Shown here: positions 51,493 through 61,478 of the stretch, in pieces
Layout of the letters: each line of letters begins with the position of its first letter
Numbering within the stretch: the stretch's first letter is position 1
Source of the DNA: CAVPXC01 sp963709505
Lineage (GTDB): Bacteria; Chloroflexota; Anaerolineae; JAAEKA01
DNA: 64,000 nt
Direction of reading: 5' to 3'
NCBI GenBank assembly: GCA_963709505.1
Contig: CAVPXC010000016.1
Location: 39,788 to 103,787, forward strand
Notes under the pieces: model-generated
Told to the model about the DNA's origin: nothing
What the model saw: only the letters and a program-made list of their open reading frames with translations
The model's database searches: none
Made by a program: the position numbers and the translations under genes

Positions 51493-52345
51493 GTGGCTCG
51501 CGTTGCAATAGTTACCGACAGTAATGCCTATCTCTCGCCCCGGCTAGCCGAACGTCTGGGCGTGATTGTCTTACCGCATACGATCCACCTGCCGCAAGGA
51601 TCGTTCAAGGAAGGGGTCAATCTGACGCCCAGCCAGTATTTCCGCATGGTCCAGGATTCCAAGCGAGACGGGCTGCCCAGCGCCAGTGGTCCATCCTTTG
51701 AGGAATTCATCGATCTGTACGGCCAGCTCTTTCGGCAAACGGATCAGATTCTCTCGCTGCATGTCTCCAGCTATCTGAGCAAGACCGTCGAAAATGCTCG
51801 CATAGCGCGCGGGCTCTATCTTGGCCGCTGCCGCATCGAGGTCATAGACAGCCTTTCGACCACGGTTGGCCTGGGCTATATGGTACAAACGGCCGCGGTC
51901 GCGGCAGCAAGCGGGCATGACCTGGACGATTGCATTCGACTAGTGCGCGGCATGATGTCGCATATCTACCTGTTCTTTCTCACCAAGCACTTACCCTACC
52001 TGGAACGAGAGCACCGCATCAGCCCGGCGCAATCCATCCTGGGCACGATGCTCAACATCATGCCCCTGCTGCAAATCGAAGACGGTGAGATCATTCCGCT
52101 GGAGAAAGTACGCACGAGCCAGCAAGGAGTTCGACAAGCTATTCGACTACGTTTCCGAGTTCAGTCAACTCAAGAAGGCTGTGATTCTCCAACACGGTTT
52201 CGACAAGGAGACCGGTGCGCTGCTTGAGCGCCTGGAGATAGCCTATCCTGGCCGCGAGTTCAACATTCTGACCAGCAATCCGTCCCTGGCTGTCCACATG
52301 GGACCGGATTCCTTAGGAGTCGTCGTGCTCGAGGCCCTAAGCTAG
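51493..52345 (+). CDS. DegV-family (FakB-like) fatty-acid-binding protein, one frameshift
   Basis: About 283 residues after correction. MARVAIVTDSNAYLSPRLAE and VIVLPHTIHLPQGSFKEGVN open the protein. SGPSFEEFIDLYGQLF, LHVSSYLSKTVENARIA and RCRIEVIDSLSTTVGLGYMV mark the lipid-binding lobe. KHLPYLEREHRISPAQSILG and NIMPLLQIEDGEIIPLEKVR are followed by the frame break at about 52118. The second frame supplies SKEFDKLFDYVSEFSQLKKA and GPDSLGVVVLEALS. Two missing bases (CG) or one extra base explain it. FakB proteins present acyl chains to FakA, the adjacent upstream gene. GTG 51493 follows GAGGAGACCATC. Confidence 0.88.
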
Positions 52346-52354
52346 GGGGTTGTT

Positions 52355-54934
<2,580 letters not shown>

Positions 54935-54945
54935 TCATTTGTAAG

Positions 54946-55053
54946 AAGTGCGTTGCACGTTGGTCATCCAACGTTAGCTGACACCTCGCGGCAACTTCAT
55001 ACCTCGCGGTAGGGAGTGATGTAGCGGTTGAATGGCGAACGTGCAACGCACTT
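54946..55053. repeat. Inverted repeat flanking the recG-coaD gap
   Basis: AAGTGCGTTGCACGTT (54946-54961) and its exact complement (55038-55053) bracket a 76-bp centre that itself contains ACCTCGCGG direct repeats. MITE-like; ends 13 bp before the coaD start. Confidence 0.75.
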
Positions 55054-55066
55054 GGAACGGAAACCC

Positions 55067-55552
55067 ATGCCTATAGCACTCTACCCCGGATCCTTTGACC
55101 CCATCCACAACGGCCACATCGACATCGCCGAGCGGGCCACGCGCTTGTTCGAACGCGTGGTGGTGGCCGTATACGACAGCCCAGCGAGCAAGCGCTTGCT
55201 GTTTAGCACCGACGAACGCGTGGCGCTGGCGACAGCCTCGCTCGGCCACATCGCCAATGCCCAGGTGATGGCTTATCGCGGCCTGACCGTCGATATTGCC
55301 CACGAGATCGGCGCCACGGCCATCGTGCGGGGTTTGCGCGCCACCTCGGACTATGAGTACGAGTTGCAGCTCGCCTTGACCAACAAGGCGCTCGCTCCGG
55401 ATCTCGATGCGGTTATGTTGATCACTAATCTGCGTTATGCCTATCTCAGCGCGTCCATTCTCAAGGAGGTGGCGGCGCTGGGCGGCGACATCTCTCGATG
55501 GACGCCGCCGATGGTACGAGAAGCGCTGTTGAAGCGCTACGAAAAACTATGA
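55067..55552 (+). CDS. coaD: Phosphopantetheine adenylyltransferase
   Basis: 161 residues; transfers AMP to 4'-phosphopantetheine in CoA synthesis. The nucleotidyltransferase motif is His14-x-x-His17 in PIHNGHID. VRGLRATSDYEYELQLALTN and YAYLSASILKEVAALGGDIS are the substrate-binding and ISSS-like segments. Normal length. ATG 55067 (MPIALYPGSFDP) has only GGAAAC upstream. A repeat-filled gap precedes and follows it. Confidence 0.95.
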   Translation: MPIALYPGSFDPIHNGHIDIAERATRLFERVVVAVYDSPASKRLLFSTDERVALATASLGHIANAQVMAYRGLTVDIAHEIGATAIVRGLRATSDYEYELQLALTNKALAPDLDAVMLITNLRYAYLSASILKEVAALGGDISRWTPPMVREALLKRYEKL

Positions 55553-55655
55553 ACGGTGAATTGTCAATTGTGAATTGTGAATGGTCAATCCGGAACGGAT
55601 TCGGCAACCATTCACAATTGACAATTGACCATTCACAATTCACAATTCGGGAGAT
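55553..55655. repeat. AT-rich repeats GTGAATTGTGAATGG between coaD and the coiled-coil gene
   Basis: Direct copies of TCAATTGTGAATTG at 55563 and onwards, and their complements ACAATTGACAATTGACC / CACAATTCACAATT at 55612-55645, make a roughly 100-bp palindromic cluster. These low-GC repeats contrast strongly with the genes around them. Confidence 0.8.
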
Positions 55656-55660
55656 TGTCA

Positions 55661-56107
55661 ATGGAACTCCAGCAGCTTATCAACCAATTGGAACACGTCA
55701 TTAGTCAGGGCAAACGCGTGCCGCTGTCTCAGAGCATCATGGTTGACGAAGAGGCCGTGCGCCGCGTCATCGACCAAATGCGCGTATCCGTGCCCGATAT
55801 GATCAAACAGGCTGAGCGCACCGTGGGCGAGCGCGATCGGATCGTCGCTCAGGCCAACGAGGAAGCCAGCCGCATCATCCAGCTGGCACGCGAGCAGGCT
55901 ACCGACATGGTCGAGCATCATGAGCTGACCGAAGCAGCACGCAAGCGCGCCAACGAGCTGTTGACCGAGGCCGAGCGCCAGGCAGCCAACATGCGGTCCG
56001 AGGCGGACAAATACGCCATGAATTCGCTGGCGGGCCTGGCTGACCAAATGACTAAGCTCCAACGTGAGGTTGAGAACGGCATACAGGCGCTGCAAGAGAG
56101 ACAGTAA
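55661..56107 (+). CDS. Coiled-coil protein, AtpF/DivIVA-like
   Basis: 148 residues, highly charged, almost entirely helical from residue about 35: MIKQAERTVGERDRIVAQAN, EEASRIIQLAREQATDMVEH and LTEAERQAANMRSEADKYAM. Heptad patterning resembles the stalk of ATP synthase b subunits or DivIVA-like scaffold proteins, but no membrane span is present. The N-terminal part (VISQGKRVPLSQSIMVDEEA) may bind a partner. Proteins of this type lie next to coaD in related genomes as I recall. Function unknown. ATG 55661 has GGGAGATTGTCA upstream. Confidence 0.75.
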   Translation: MELQQLINQLEHVISQGKRVPLSQSIMVDEEAVRRVIDQMRVSVPDMIKQAERTVGERDRIVAQANEEASRIIQLAREQATDMVEHHELTEAARKRANELLTEAERQAANMRSEADKYAMNSLAGLADQMTKLQREVENGIQALQERQ

Positions 56108-56500
56108 GATAGTGAGATAGTGCTCTGTTAAGTTAGATTTTATACCGTGTCATCCTGAGTTTCCGATCCCGCGCGGCAGGATGCGCCGGCCAAAAAACTC
56201 AAGAAGTTTCTAGGTAGGCTCGGCGAAGGATCTCGACGTTGCAAGGCCGAGACACCTGCACGTGCGTGCGGTGCAAGTGTCCTTCGCCAAGCCTTAGGAT
56301 GACACTTATAGCTTTTAACCAAACAGAGCACTAGTGCGTTAGTGCCATCTCCTAAGGCATAACTCCGTTACTATCTCACTATCTCACTATCTCACTACCG
56401 CACTTCTTGACATTCACCTGCTGCTGCCCTATAATGCGCCTTCTGGCGCGGCTGCGCGGGTTTTGTTTTGTCTGCCTTCAGCCAAGACCAGAACACGACT
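56108..56500. repeat. MITE-like element and tandem repeats between coiled-coil gene and yceD
   Basis: 56118-56129 (TAGTGCTCTGTT) and 56322-56333 (its complement) bound a 216-bp element. Inside it, 56147-56305 is an imperfect copy of the GTGTCATCCTGAG...GGCTCGGCGAAGGATC hairpin family. 56365-56396 is a tandem ACTATCTCACTATCTC repeat. CTTGACATTC...CTATAAT (56405-56436) is a likely promoter for yceD-rpmF. Confidence 0.75.
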
Positions 56501-57049
56501 ATGAGCCCAGAGCCTCGCACTCAGTTCAATGTTGCCCAGCTCCTCAAGGAGCTGATCGGCGGCACACGAGGGTATGACGTAGTTGTGCCGGTGTCTTACG
56601 AGGACGCAGAGCTGGCTCACGCTGAGCCGCTTGCCGGCCATCTGACGATGCTGCGCACCAATCGTGGCATCCTTGTCGAGGGCATGCTCAACGGATCCAT
56701 TGTCGTGGAATGTAGCCGTTGTTTAACAGGCGTTTCCACACCGGTGACCCTCGACCTGGAAGAAGAGTTCCTGCCGACGATTGACGTAGTCAAGGGCACT
56801 TTTCTCGAAGTCGAGGAGGATGATACGGCAATCCTGATCGACGAACACCATATCCTCGACATTGCCGAGGTGGTGCGTCAGGCCTTGTTGCTGGCGATTC
56901 CGATGCACTTGCTGTGCAAACCCGATTGTCTGGGCCTCTGTCCGACCTGCGGACAGGATTTGAACGCCGGTCCCTGCGGCTGCTTGCCCGCCGACGCGGA
57001 CCCGCGTTGGGTCGACTTGAGCCCATTGCTGTCTGACGTTGAGATGTAG
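56501..57049 (+). CDS. YceD/DUF177-family protein
   Basis: 182 residues. FNVAQLLKELIGGTRGYDVV starts the fold. The first cysteine pair is in VVECSRCLTGVSTPVTLDLE; EEEFLPTIDV follows. A C-terminal zinc-like cluster reads CKPDCLGLCPTCGQDLNAGP with further Cys after it. YceD is almost always encoded before rpmF and links ribosomal protein L32 to fatty acid genes; in E. coli and plants it is implicated in 23S rRNA accumulation. ATG 56501 is chosen over TTG 56468. 26 bp precede rpmF. Confidence 0.92.
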   Translation: MSPEPRTQFNVAQLLKELIGGTRGYDVVVPVSYEDAELAHAEPLAGHLTMLRTNRGILVEGMLNGSIVVECSRCLTGVSTPVTLDLEEEFLPTIDVVKGTFLEVEEDDTAILIDEHHILDIAEVVRQALLLAIPMHLLCKPDCLGLCPTCGQDLNAGPCGCLPADADPRWVDLSPLLSDVEM

Positions 57050-57075
57050 AAAAAGAACAAGGAGTAGAATAGACC

Positions 57076-57264
57076 ATGCCACCGTTGCCAAAGCGCAAGC
57101 ATTCCAAGGGCCGCCGCGACCGCCGTCGCGCGCATGACTCGCTGACCAAGCCCAGCCTGGTCGAGTGCTCCCAGTGCCACGCTAAACACCTGTCCCATCG
57201 CGTATGCGCCAACTGCGGCACGTATCGCGGCCGGGCCGTGCTTCAGGTCGTGGAAGAGAAGTAA
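57076..57264 (+). CDS. rpmF: 50S ribosomal protein L32
   Basis: 62 residues: MPPLPKRKHSKGRRDRRRAH, then the zinc knuckle CSQCHAKHLSHRVCANCGTY (C-x2-C ... C-x2-C) and RGRAVLQV. Normal length. Together with the upstream yceD-type gene it forms the conserved yceD-rpmF pair; fatty-acid genes follow after a strong terminator. ATG 57076 has AAGGAGTAGAATAGACC upstream. Confidence 0.95.
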   Translation: MPPLPKRKHSKGRRDRRRAHDSLTKPSLVECSQCHAKHLSHRVCANCGTYRGRAVLQVVEEK

Positions 57265-57267
57265 CCA

Positions 57268-57375
57268 GGTTGGGCAAATACCAACCCTAACTCAGGGAAC
57301 CCATTTGCCCAACCCATCTCGTACCCTCAAAGCGGGGGGGTGGCCATCGCCAAGCCATCCCCCGCTTTTTTTCTG
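57268..57375 (+). terminator. Double hairpin with rho-independent terminator after rpmF
   Basis: GGTTGGGCAAAT ... ATTTGCCCAACC (about 57268-57314) is a perfect 12-bp stem. The second stem AAGCGGGGG ... CCCCCGCTT (57329-57368) runs into TTTTTTT, a strong terminator. The fabD open frame extends through it, so its true start must lie downstream. Confidence 0.9.
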
Positions 57376-57393
57376 AAGTTTGCGGTGATTCCT

Positions 57394-58347
57394 GTGTCCC
57401 ACATCGCTTTTCTCTTCCCCGGCCAGGGCTCGCAGGCCGTCGGTATGGCCCAGTTGTTGGCAGAGCAGTTCAGCGCCGCTGCCGATACCATGGCTGAGGC
57501 TGATGCTATTCTGGACTTTTCCCTGTCAAAGCTGTGCTTTGATGGCCCGGAAGAAGTGCTGACCGACACGATCAACGCGCAGCCGGCACTATTGGCCACC
57601 AGTGTGGCGACTTTGCGCGCCATACAGGAGATACTGCCCGAATTCCCGGCCCCATTGGCCGTCGCCGGCCATAGCATGGGCGAGTATTCGGCTCTGGTTG
57701 CCGCCGATTCGCTAAGTTTTGCCGATGGCCTGCGCCTGGTGCGCGAGCGCGGCCGGCTGATGAAAGAGGCCGGCGAGCACAGCCCCGGTGGCATGGCCGC
57801 GATCCTTGGTATAGACACCGATGCGATCGAGGTCGTCTGCGCACAGGCCCGGTCAGAAACCGGTGGCGTCGTGCAGCTGGCCAACGACAACTGCCCCGGC
57901 CAGCTGGTTATTTCCGGCGACGAAACATCTCTGAGTCGCGCGATGGAGCTGGCTACGCAGGCAGGCGCCAAAAAAGTGGTACGCCTGGCCGTCAGCATCG
58001 CCGCGCACTCGCCCCTGATGGCGCCCGCCGCAGATGCGCTGCGCCAGGCCATCGAAGCCATTACCATTCGACCGCCCGCCATGCCCGTAATCGGCAACGT
58101 CCATGCCTTGCCGCTGCTCACTGTGGCCGACATCCACCTAGACCTGGCCGCTCAACTCACCTCCCCGGTGCAATGGACAAGTTCGATGCGCACTCTTGCG
58201 ACCCACGGCATCGACACGGTGATCGAGGTTGGGTCTGGCGATGTGCTGGCCAATCTGATGAAACGCATTGATAAGGGCGTGCGCCGTCTGAACGTAAGCG
58301 ACCCGGACGGGATCGAGAAACTCCGAGACCTGGCCATGGCCGCGTGA
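57394..58347 (+). CDS. fabD: Malonyl-CoA:ACP transacylase
   Basis: 317 residues; loads malonyl groups onto acyl carrier protein for fatty acid synthesis. FLFPGQGSQAVGMAQLLAEQ, the nucleophile elbow GHSMGEYSALVAADSLSFAD (Ser near residue 94), QLANDNCPGQLVISGD and the His region RLAVSIAAHSPLMAPAADAL are all present; VIEVGSGDVLANLMKR ends the fold. GTG 57394 (MSHIAFLFPGQGSQ) is preferred because the 18 codons before it include the rpmF terminator. 16 bp separate it from fabG. Confidence 0.93.
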   Translation: MSHIAFLFPGQGSQAVGMAQLLAEQFSAAADTMAEADAILDFSLSKLCFDGPEEVLTDTINAQPALLATSVATLRAIQEILPEFPAPLAVAGHSMGEYSALVAADSLSFADGLRLVRERGRLMKEAGEHSPGGMAAILGIDTDAIEVVCAQARSETGGVVQLANDNCPGQLVISGDETSLSRAMELATQAGAKKVVRLAVSIAAHSPLMAPAADALRQAIEAITIRPPAMPVIGNVHALPLLTVADIHLDLAAQLTSPVQWTSSMRTLATHGIDTVIEVGSGDVLANLMKRIDKGVRRLNVSDPDGIEKLRDLAMAA

Positions 58348-58363
58348 TCTGTGAGGCAGTGCC

Positions 58364-59119
58364 ATGAAGCGACTCGAAGGTAAAGTATCGATTGTCACCG
58401 GCGCCAGTCGAGGCATCGGACGGGGCATTGCAGTACGGCTTGCCCAAGAAGGCGCCAAGGTGGTGATTAACCACCGCGGCAGCGCCGAGGGCGCCGAGGA
58501 AACAGCTCGCCTCATCCGCGCGGCCGGCGGCGAGGCCCTGGTTGTCCAGGCCGACGTCAGCCGCTTGGATGAGGCCCAACGCCTCGTTCAGGAAACGATC
58601 AACGCTTTCGGCCAGGTGGACGTATTGGTCAACAACGCCGGCACCACTCGTGACACCCTCCTGATGATGATGAAAGAAGATCAGTGGGACGTGGTGGTTG
58701 ACACCAACCTCAAGAGCGTGTTCAGTTGCTGTAAGGCCGTGGCCCGCCCTATGGTCAAGCGCAAGTCCGGTCGCATTATTAACATCAGCAGCGTCTCTGG
58801 CCTGGCCGGCCAGGGCGGCCAAACAAATTACGCGGCGAGCAAGGCCGGCGTGATTGCCTTTAGCAAAAGCCTGGCCAAAGAACTGGGCAGCCGCAACATC
58901 ACGGTCAACGTCGTGGCGCCGGGCTTTGTGCCCACTGCCTTGACCGAGGGCATCCTTGCCGAGGGCGACAACCTGCAGCGGGCCGTCGAGGCCACTCCGC
59001 TTGGCCGCCTGGGCACGCCTGAAGACGTGGCCGGCGCGGTGGTGTTCTTTGCCTCCGACGACGCGAGCTTCATCACGGGGCAGGTGCTGAGTGTTGACGG
59101 TGGATTGGTGATGCAGTGA
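58364..59119 (+). CDS. fabG: 3-Oxoacyl-ACP reductase
   Basis: 251 residues; NADPH-dependent reduction of 3-oxoacyl-ACP. TGASRGIG (about 12-19), NNAG near 90, the catalytic Ser in IINISSVSGLAGQGGQTN and Tyr157/Lys161 in YAASKAGVIAFSKSLAKELG are intact, and it ends GQVLSVDGGLVMQ. Adjacent to fabD, supporting the fatty-acid role over other SDRs. ATG 58364 has GTGAGGCAGTGCC upstream. No acpP or fabF follows; an Asp23 gene and nusB do. Confidence 0.92.
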   Translation: MKRLEGKVSIVTGASRGIGRGIAVRLAQEGAKVVINHRGSAEGAEETARLIRAAGGEALVVQADVSRLDEAQRLVQETINAFGQVDVLVNNAGTTRDTLLMMMKEDQWDVVVDTNLKSVFSCCKAVARPMVKRKSGRIINISSVSGLAGQGGQTNYAASKAGVIAFSKSLAKELGSRNITVNVVAPGFVPTALTEGILAEGDNLQRAVEATPLGRLGTPEDVAGAVVFFASDDASFITGQVLSVDGGLVMQ

Positions 59120-59219
59120 AGCAGTGGAGAGTGGAGGGTGAAGAGTGAAGAGGGCGAAGATGAAAGAATACCTTCCGCACCCTCCACCCTCCACCCTCCA
59201 CCCTCCACCGACGATTATT
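59120..59219. repeat. Short GGTGAAGAGTG / CCCTCCACC repeats between fabG and the Asp23 gene
   Basis: GTGGAGAGTGGAGGGTGAAG (59126-59145) faces CACCCTCCACCCTCCACCCT (59179-59198), giving a loose inverted repeat whose right half is four copies of CCCTCCA. The 25 open codons before ATG 59220 are these repeats and are not counted as coding. Confidence 0.7.
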
Positions 59220-59588
59220 ATGGACGAACACTACGAAGTTCCAGCAGGCACAGTCACAATCGCCCCCGCCGTTCTCACCACGATCGTGCGTATGACGACG
59301 CTGGCGCAGCCGGGTGTGTTGCGTTTGTCTCAGCATACTCCGTCTGGACGGCCCCGCATTCGCGGCAAGGGCGCAGGCGCCGAAGGGCTGCGCGTTGAGG
59401 TCTTTGACGACAACTCGGCTATGGTCGAGGTGCATGTGATCGCCGACCCCAACGCAAGTCTATCCACCCTGGGTAAAGAACTCCAGACCGAGATCGCTCG
59501 CGCCGTGGAGCACATGGTCGGTATGGAGATGCGGGCTGTCAACGTCTTTATCGACCAGGTCGAATTCGACACAGCCGGCAAAGGCTGA
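59220..59588 (+). CDS. Asp23/Gls24-family protein (second copy)
   Basis: 122 residues. GTVTIAPAVLTTIVRMTTLA, QPGVLRLSQHTP and GLRVEVFDDNSAMVEVHVIA, then LGKELQTEIARAVEHMVGME and MRAVNVFIDQVEFD match the family. It precedes nusB (9-bp gap), the position of the YqhY-type Asp23 protein in Firmicutes, which is tied to lipid synthesis control; here fabD-fabG lie directly upstream. ATG 59220 has no strong RBS because repeats precede it. Confidence 0.88.
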   Translation: MDEHYEVPAGTVTIAPAVLTTIVRMTTLAQPGVLRLSQHTPSGRPRIRGKGAGAEGLRVEVFDDNSAMVEVHVIADPNASLSTLGKELQTEIARAVEHMVGMEMRAVNVFIDQVEFDTAGKG

Positions 59589-59597
59589 GGTCACCCC

Positions 59598-60089
59598 ATG
59601 AAACTGCGACGCAAAGCACGCATGGCTGTGCTGCAAGCTCTTTACGAAGTTGATGTAGCGAATCACCCGGCTGGCGAGGCGTTGGATCGTCGCCTTCAGG
59701 AACAGCCTCTGCCCACGCCCGCCGAGGATTTTGCCCGTCACCTGATGGCTGGCGTGCTGGCGCACCGGCAACAGCTCAACGTACTGATCGAGAAACACGC
59801 ACCTGAATGGCCACTGGACCAGATGGCAGTCGTGGATCGCAACATCCTGCGCATTGCCATCTACGAGCTGGGCGATGCGTCGTTGGATACACCGGCCAAG
59901 GTCGCGATCAACGAGGCCGTGGAGATGGCTAAGTCGTTTGGCAGCGACAGCAGCCCGCGTTTCATCAACGGCGTGCTGGGCGCGTTGGTCGCCGATCAGC
60001 CGCAACCCGTGTTGGGAGCGATGTTGTTGGCTACTGACTCCACCCCGCTTACGCCGCAAACGCATCGCGAAGAGGTCGTAGTGGCATGA
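59598..60089 (+). CDS. nusB: Transcription antitermination factor NusB
   Basis: 163 residues, all-helical. KLRRKARMAVLQALYEVDVA is the N-terminal boxA-RNA-binding helix region; VVDRNILRIAIYELGDAS, TPAKVAINEAVEMAKSFGSD and SSPRFINGVLGALV are the strongest signatures. Acts with NusE on rRNA operon transcripts. A 25-residue tail beyond the usual end is Pro/Thr-rich. ATG 59598 has TGAGGTCACCCC upstream. The stop overlaps the tatA/B-type start by 4 bp. Confidence 0.93.
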   Translation: MKLRRKARMAVLQALYEVDVANHPAGEALDRRLQEQPLPTPAEDFARHLMAGVLAHRQQLNVLIEKHAPEWPLDQMAVVDRNILRIAIYELGDASLDTPAKVAINEAVEMAKSFGSDSSPRFINGVLGALVADQPQPVLGAMLLATDSTPLTPQTHREEVVVA

Positions 60090-60623
60090 ACGTGTTCGGC
60101 ATCGGCACGGGAGAGCTGCTGCTGATCCTACTCATTGTCCTGTTGGTGGTGGGTCCGGAGCGGTTGCCCCAGTTGGCCCGTCAGTGGGGCAAGATGGTTC
60201 GGGTGCTGAGCCGCTTTACGCGCACTTGGCACGAAATCAGCGCTGAAATCAACCGTCAGATGAACTTAGAGGACCTGGCCAGCGTTTCGCCCAAACCAAA
60301 GCCAACCTCACCTCCGACCCCGCCTGCGCCTGAGCCCGACGAGTCGAACAACATCATAGCACCACCCAATCTGCAACAACCGCCTGCCCATCAGCCAGAA
60401 GGCGATGTCGAAGCTCTGCCACCGTCTGAGCCTGATCCCGACGAGTTCGAACAACAACACAGCACCGCCCAACCTGCAACAACCGTCTACTCCTCAGACA
60501 AAGGGCGATGCCGAAGCTCTGACGCCGCCGCCTGAGGGGGCTGTCGAATTTTTGCCCGCCGATGGGGACCTGACGCCAAGTGCCGCCCGGCCTACCAGCC
60601 CAGCGGAGCCAACCCATGAGTGA
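60086..60623 (+). CDS. tatB: TatA/TatB-family twin-arginine translocase subunit with repeated tail, one frameshift
   Basis: One N-terminal membrane helix (GTGELLLILLIVLLVVGPER), the hinge with E-x-L-P (ERLPQLARQWGKMVRVLSRF) and an amphipathic helix, as in TatB. The Pro-rich tail contains two related copies of a block, DESNNIIAPPNLQQPPAHQP and DESNNNTAPPNLQQPSTPQT. An extra T near 60446 breaks the second copy; with it removed the frame runs to TGA 60621-60623 and overlaps the tatC start by 8 bp. As given it ends at 60535. Pairs with TatC for export of folded proteins. Confidence 0.88.
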
Positions 60624-61347
60624 CGAGCCACAATGGGGTTGGCCGGAGCAACTGCAGGGGTTGCTGCCACATCTGGACGAGCTACGGCGCCGGCTGCTTG
60701 TGTCAGCCGGTGCGCTGATGGTTTGTACCCTGCTCGCTTTCGTTTTTGCGGGACAGGTAATCGCCATCTTGGCCAAACCCGTGGGCGGGCTGGAGGGTCT
60801 GCAAGCCATCGAGCTGACCGAAAACCTGGGCGTTTACATGCGCACCGCGCTGACGCTGGGCGCGGTCCTGGCCATGCCGGTGTTCGTCTACGAGATAGTG
60901 GCCTTTGTTGTCCCAGGCCTGATGCCACACGAGCGACGCCTGTTGTACATTGCGCTGCCCTTTGTCGTACTGTCGTTTCTGGCCGGCGCCGCCTTTGCTT
61001 ATTTTGTGATGCTGCCGGTAGCCATTCCGTTCTTGGTGAATTTCGGCGGCATTCCGACGACGCCGCGACCCAAAGACTACGTCGGTTTCATCACCCGGGT
61101 CGTTTTCTGGATCGGTGTAGCCTTCGAAACGCCGCTGATCATCGCCGTGTTGGCTCGCATCGGCATCGTGACACCCACGCAGCTGCGCAAAGGCTGGCGC
61201 ATCGCCGTCGTAGCCATCGCCGTGCTGGCCGCCATTATCACACCGACTATCGACCCGGTCAACATGTTGATCGTAATGGCGCCCCTGTTCGGCCTTTACC
61301 TATTGAGCATCGTGCTCGCGCAGTGGGTGTATCGAGAGCGGAGATGA
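60616..61347 (+). CDS. tatC: Sec-independent protein translocase TatC
   Basis: 243 residues with six spans. HLDELRRRLLVSAGALMVCT is the N-terminal signal-recognition segment. ENLGVYMRTALTLGAVLAMP, FVYEIVAFVVPGLMPHERRL (with the conserved F-x-x-P-G-L) and FETPLIIAVLARIGIVTPTQ are family blocks; the invariant Glu is in FETP. Length is normal. ATG 60616 overlaps the tatB end. Receptor for twin-arginine signal peptides. Confidence 0.95.
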   Translation: MSDEPQWGWPEQLQGLLPHLDELRRRLLVSAGALMVCTLLAFVFAGQVIAILAKPVGGLEGLQAIELTENLGVYMRTALTLGAVLAMPVFVYEIVAFVVPGLMPHERRLLYIALPFVVLSFLAGAAFAYFVMLPVAIPFLVNFGGIPTTPRPKDYVGFITRVVFWIGVAFETPLIIAVLARIGIVTPTQLRKGWRIAVVAIAVLAAIITPTIDPVNMLIVMAPLFGLYLLSIVLAQWVYRERR

Positions 61348-61478
61348 GTCCGACGTTGCAGGTGGCAAGTTGCAAGTGGTAGGTGGTGGCCTGTCTGCCA
61401 CTTGCAACTTGCAACCTGCAACCTGCAACCTGCAACCTGCAACCTGCAACTTGTTACGAACAAAGGAGTTCCCACTCA
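61348..61478. repeat. Tandem AACCTGCAAC repeats between tatC and the GTPase gene
   Basis: Five or six tandem copies of the 10-mer AACCTGCAAC (about 61404-61452) face the inverted copy GTTGCAGGTGGCAAGTTGCA (61354-61373). AAAGGAGTTC directly after (61462-61471) is the RBS of the next gene. Confidence 0.9.
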
